DNA from: Bacteriovoracaceae bacterium
GTDB lineage: Bacteria > Bdellovibrionota > UBA1018
Direction: 5' to 3'
Length of the DNA stretch: 34,864 nucleotides
Assembly: GCA_947463705.1 (NCBI GenBank)
Contig: CANHSO010000007.1
Coordinates: 1-34,864, forward strand
The notes under the pieces were generated by a model. That model ran no database searches. It had not been told where the DNA came from and worked only from the letters and a program-made list of their open reading frames with translations. The first letter of the stretch is position 1, and each line of letters opens with the position of its first letter. The translations under genes were made by a program, and so were the position numbers. Shown here in pieces: positions 31,946 to 34,864 of this stretch.

Positions 31946-33700
31946 CTATTCGGGCCCTAGAACGTTTACGACTCCTGAGGATGCATAACCCCACTCTGAA
32001 TACAAAGTAGCTCCGCTCTCACCCTGAATTCCCATCAAAAATCCAGAATTTGGCTGCTGAACTGCCACAACTCGACTATCGTGGACACTCAGGTAGACAT
32101 CCTTTTCAAGTAAGCCACCAGGGGACCGAACATAGGCCGTCGGATGAGCTATCCCGCGGGCAGGCAGAAGCTTTAGAAAGGGTAACAGGTCGATATCTCC
32201 CTGTCTGGCAATGAGATTACGCAAATACCCGACCGCCAAGGGCGATTCTCGATTGACCTGATAGCCACCCACTGAGGGATCAGGCTCGAGAAGATTGAGT
32301 TGGGCCCGCCAAGAATCAATTTCGCGCTCCTTCATCCGGTACAAAACCAACGAATTAAATTGCTCCGGCAAAGCTCGATACCGAAGGGTTGATTTCCCAT
32401 TCCTCTGAATATCTAAAAATATCGGATAATGAGAAACCTTGAGGACCTGGTTCAGGCGAAAATTCCCCTGAGAGTCAGCCACTGTCCAAGGAGACTCCTG
32501 CCCTGCGACCCGAACCACCGAGGGTTCAAAACCCACTGATTCAGAATCGTGCTCGCGATCCTGAATTCTCCCAACAATCTGCTTCATTTCCGGCCGGCTC
32601 AGATCTAGATAAGTTGCCTTATTTTCAAGGACCGGAAATCTAACAGATCCGCTGAACGGGAACTGTGTGGAAATCAACTGGATCAGCCCGGTGCCACTCC
32701 CGATTCCAGCCATAATGAAGTATCGGGGCACTTGTGTCGCCTCAGAAGACATCACCTCAAACCGCTCGCTCAAGAAAACTGGGTGCTGAGTGCCTTCTCC
32801 AGCCCATTTCAATGCCCAACCACTTGCCACTTTACCGAAAACGATGCCGCCCCTTAGCCGGCCCCCGCTCTTGCTCTCTAAAATTCTAATCGTATTACTG
32901 GAAACTAATGGAATTGGACCTGGATTTCGATCCCCTGGATCAATCCAACTTAAAGTGGGCCAATACGATTCGGCTGCCTTGCCCTCAGAAAAATCCGAGG
33001 GATGAGTTTCCTTCGAGGACTCCTGCCAACCCCTCATTCCTCGATGAGTTCTCTCGAGCGATACCATCTCAGCGCGAACTGCTTCAAGATAAGTCTCATC
33101 CCGATCAAACGCGCGAACAAAACCTGCCTTGAGATACCTGCCCTGTGACCCCTGTGGCCGACTAAATGAGTCATCCCGATTGGGATCAACACCTTGACCT
33201 TGCTGAGCAGTTCTCGAATTTTGAATCGGGATCCCTGCACCCTCTAAACTGAACCGCGCCTGAACTGATGAAAAACCCCACTTTGCGAGAACGCGATCGA
33301 ACTCCCATTCCTCCGAATGATCCCCTAACAACGGAATCTCAGCGCAACCCTGCCGACTCACCGAACAAAGACTGTCCAAGTCACTGACTACCTGAAGACG
33401 ACTGGCCTCTGCAATTCTCTGGTAGGTTTTGATCTCAATCGCCCGTACCTGCTCCACCAATTGACTCAGATCAGCCTCGTAAACCTGGTAAAGATACTCC
33501 TTAAATGGAACAACCGAATTTAAATAGAGGGGATGAAGCCCCCGGTTAGCCTCGATGGCAACGTCGATTCGATCGGAAATTCTCCTGACCTCCAAGAATT
33601 CGGCCGCAGGATCAATGGACGCAAATGCGCTGAGAGAAACCAGTAAGAAAGAAAGGAATGTAAAAGGAATGCCCCACATTTTCAAGTTCCAGCCAGCCAT
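31946..33700 (-). CDS. Large exported protein of unknown function
   Basis: 584 residues, not recognised. The signal peptide (MWGIPFTFLSFLLVSLSAFA, about 8-27) implies export. The first third (about 30-110) is helical; two Cys at about 112 and 118 (SLCSVSRQGC) may form a disulfide. The middle and C-terminal parts look beta-rich. One stretch (about 390-440: VGRIQDREHD, then SPWTVADSQGNFRLNQVLKV) resembles a carboxypeptidase-regulatory-like or Ig-like fold. The Gly-rich end (GFLMGIQGESGATLYSEWGY) could be a surface or adhesion element. No catalytic motif is seen. The start may be ATG 33700 or, less likely, ATG 33679. It is preceded by the ATP-synthase terminator, so it probably has its own promoter in the short gap. 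Confidence 0.75.
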   Translation of the reverse strand: MAGWNLKMWGIPFTFLSFLLVSLSAFASIDPAAEFLEVRRISDRIDVAIEANRGLHPLYLNSVVPFKEYLYQVYEADLSQLVEQVRAIEIKTYQRIAEASRLQVVSDLDSLCSVSRQGCAEIPLLGDHSEEWEFDRVLAKWGFSSVQARFSLEGAGIPIQNSRTAQQGQGVDPNRDDSFSRPQGSQGRYLKAGFVRAFDRDETYLEAVRAEMVSLERTHRGMRGWQESSKETHPSDFSEGKAAESYWPTLSWIDPGDRNPGPIPLVSSNTIRILESKSGGRLRGGIVFGKVASGWALKWAGEGTQHPVFLSERFEVMSSEATQVPRYFIMAGIGSGTGLIQLISTQFPFSGSVRFPVLENKATYLDLSRPEMKQIVGRIQDREHDSESVGFEPSVVRVAGQESPWTVADSQGNFRLNQVLKVSHYPIFLDIQRNGKSTLRYRALPEQFNSLVLYRMKEREIDSWRAQLNLLEPDPSVGGYQVNRESPLAVGYLRNLIARQGDIDLLPFLKLLPARGIAHPTAYVRSPGGLLEKDVYLSVHDSRVVAVQQPNSGFLMGIQGESGATLYSEWGYASSGVVNVLGPE

Positions 33701-33777
33701 CTTGATTGAATAAGCCCTCTATTCAAGAGTAATCGGCCACCCATCATTTAGCAAGCCAACCTGCTGCGCATAAAATA

Positions 33778-33817
33778 CAGGGTTTGACTCCAGGAAACTT
33801 CCCAAAGCCAAACCCTG
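33778..33817 (-). terminator. Rho-independent terminator of the ATP synthase operon
   Basis: Inverted repeat CAGGGTTTG / CAAACCCTG (33778-33786 with 33809-33817), a perfect 9-bp stem. The 22-nt interval contains an inner GGAA...TTCC helix. It starts 8 bp after the atpC stop. On the minus strand it is followed by TATTTTAT, a moderate U-tract. Confidence 0.75.
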
Positions 33818-33824
33818 AATGAAT

Positions 33825-34244
33825 TTACTGAAATTCGTGACCGGCAACTTGTTGACGAATCAACGAACGCTGAAGCTTAAGTTGATACTTATTGAAGCGA
33901 TGGCCATCCAAATCAGCAGCCTGAAGGGTCTCCTCGGCCAATTTCTGTGCTCGTTTCGCACGATTCACATCAATCTCCGATCTCAACTCTACAGTCTCAG
34001 CCATGACCTGCACCTCGGCCCCAGAGACTCGGAAAAATCCGGTCGAGATCACTCCCAAAACGGGCTCCTGCCCCTTGGAGCGAAACCGAAATACTCCAGT
34101 TCTCAAAGTACCAATCATAGGCGCATGTCCAGGCAAAATTTGAATCTGCCCTTCGCTCCCAGTCAACGTCACTTCATCAACCGATATAGACTCGACCAGT
34201 CTTCTTTCGGGTGACAGAATACTGAGTCTCAAATCTTGGCTCAC
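33825..34244 (-). CDS. atpC: ATP synthase F1 epsilon subunit
   Basis: Central-stalk subunit of F1; its C-terminal helices can inhibit ATP hydrolysis. 139 residues, normal length. The beta-sandwich domain shows LRLSILSPERRLVESISVDE with VTLTGSEGQIQILPGHAPMI and GVISTGFFRVSGAEVQVMAE; the C-terminal helical hairpin (about 90-135, INRAKRAQ-like VNRAKRAQKLAEETLQ) is present. It lies 23 bp after atpD, the canonical order, and is the last gene of the operon. Confidence 0.96.
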   Translation of the reverse strand: MSQDLRLSILSPERRLVESISVDEVTLTGSEGQIQILPGHAPMIGTLRTGVFRFRSKGQEPVLGVISTGFFRVSGAEVQVMAETVELRSEIDVNRAKRAQKLAEETLQAADLDGHRFNKYQLKLQRSLIRQQVAGHEFQ

Positions 34245-34267
34245 GTCGATTCATCCTTCTCTTCGTT

Positions 34268-34864
<597 letters not shown>

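Overview
The window reads as chromosomal DNA of a motile, Gram-negative (diderm) bacterium. It encodes the outer-membrane and periplasmic flagellar ring proteins FlgH and FlgI, BamD, several lipoproteins and a TonB-type protein. Base composition is near balanced. The flagellar gene order (flgF-flgG-flgA-flgH-flgI-flgJ-flgM-flgN-flgK-flgL-csrA-fliW), together with leucine dehydrogenase, AstA/AstD and a large share of secreted proteins of unknown function, resembles Bdellovibrio and relatives. That placement is an inference from gene content, not a measured phylogeny. No mobile elements, CRISPR arrays, tRNAs or rRNAs were seen.

Layout. (1) 1-631, minus: 5' part of leucine dehydrogenase, cut by the window edge, followed by a 399-bp gap with two short palindromes. 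(2) 1031-3158, plus: a secreted coiled-coil protein ending in seven Met-rich 11-residue repeats, then a cold-shock protein and a hairpin shared with the convergent operon. (3) 3183-8686, minus: a tightly coupled operon of class-III aminotransferase, M20 deacylase, AstA and AstD. It looks like an arginine/ornithine succinyltransferase pathway without AstB and AstE. (4) 8814-11031, plus: three TPR proteins in a row (a BatE-like membrane protein, BamD, a soluble TPR protein). (5) 11046-20320, minus: a flagellar operon ending in the CsrA/FliW regulators, with a convincing sigma-28-type promoter at 20370-20396. (6) 20608-25964: folD-gcvT-gcvH (plus) meeting gcvP (minus) tail to tail with one nucleotide between the stop codons, so the glycine cleavage/one-carbon genes are split over two strands. 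(7) 26103-31912: a small unknown protein (plus) and a minus-strand envelope cluster, xseB-tlyA-patatin-like lipoprotein-PBP1A-TonB-domain protein. (8) 31946-34864, minus: a large unknown exported protein, then, behind a terminator, the end of the ATP synthase operon (atpD partial, atpC).

How the genes work together. The metabolic genes point to amino acids as fuel: LeuDH for branched-chain amino acids, the AST-like operon for ornithine/arginine, and the Gcv system plus FolD for glycine and one-carbon units. The flagellar block supplies rod, ring and hook-filament-junction parts together with the FlgM, CsrA and FliW regulators. The envelope cluster combines a peptidoglycan synthase with a TonB-like protein and a patatin-fold lipoprotein that has lost its catalytic Ser and Asp. 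The most promising leads are the AstB/AstE-less AST operon with an M20 enzyme, the patatin pseudoenzyme next to PBP1A, and the Met-repeat exported protein. Nothing in the window proves a wholly new system.
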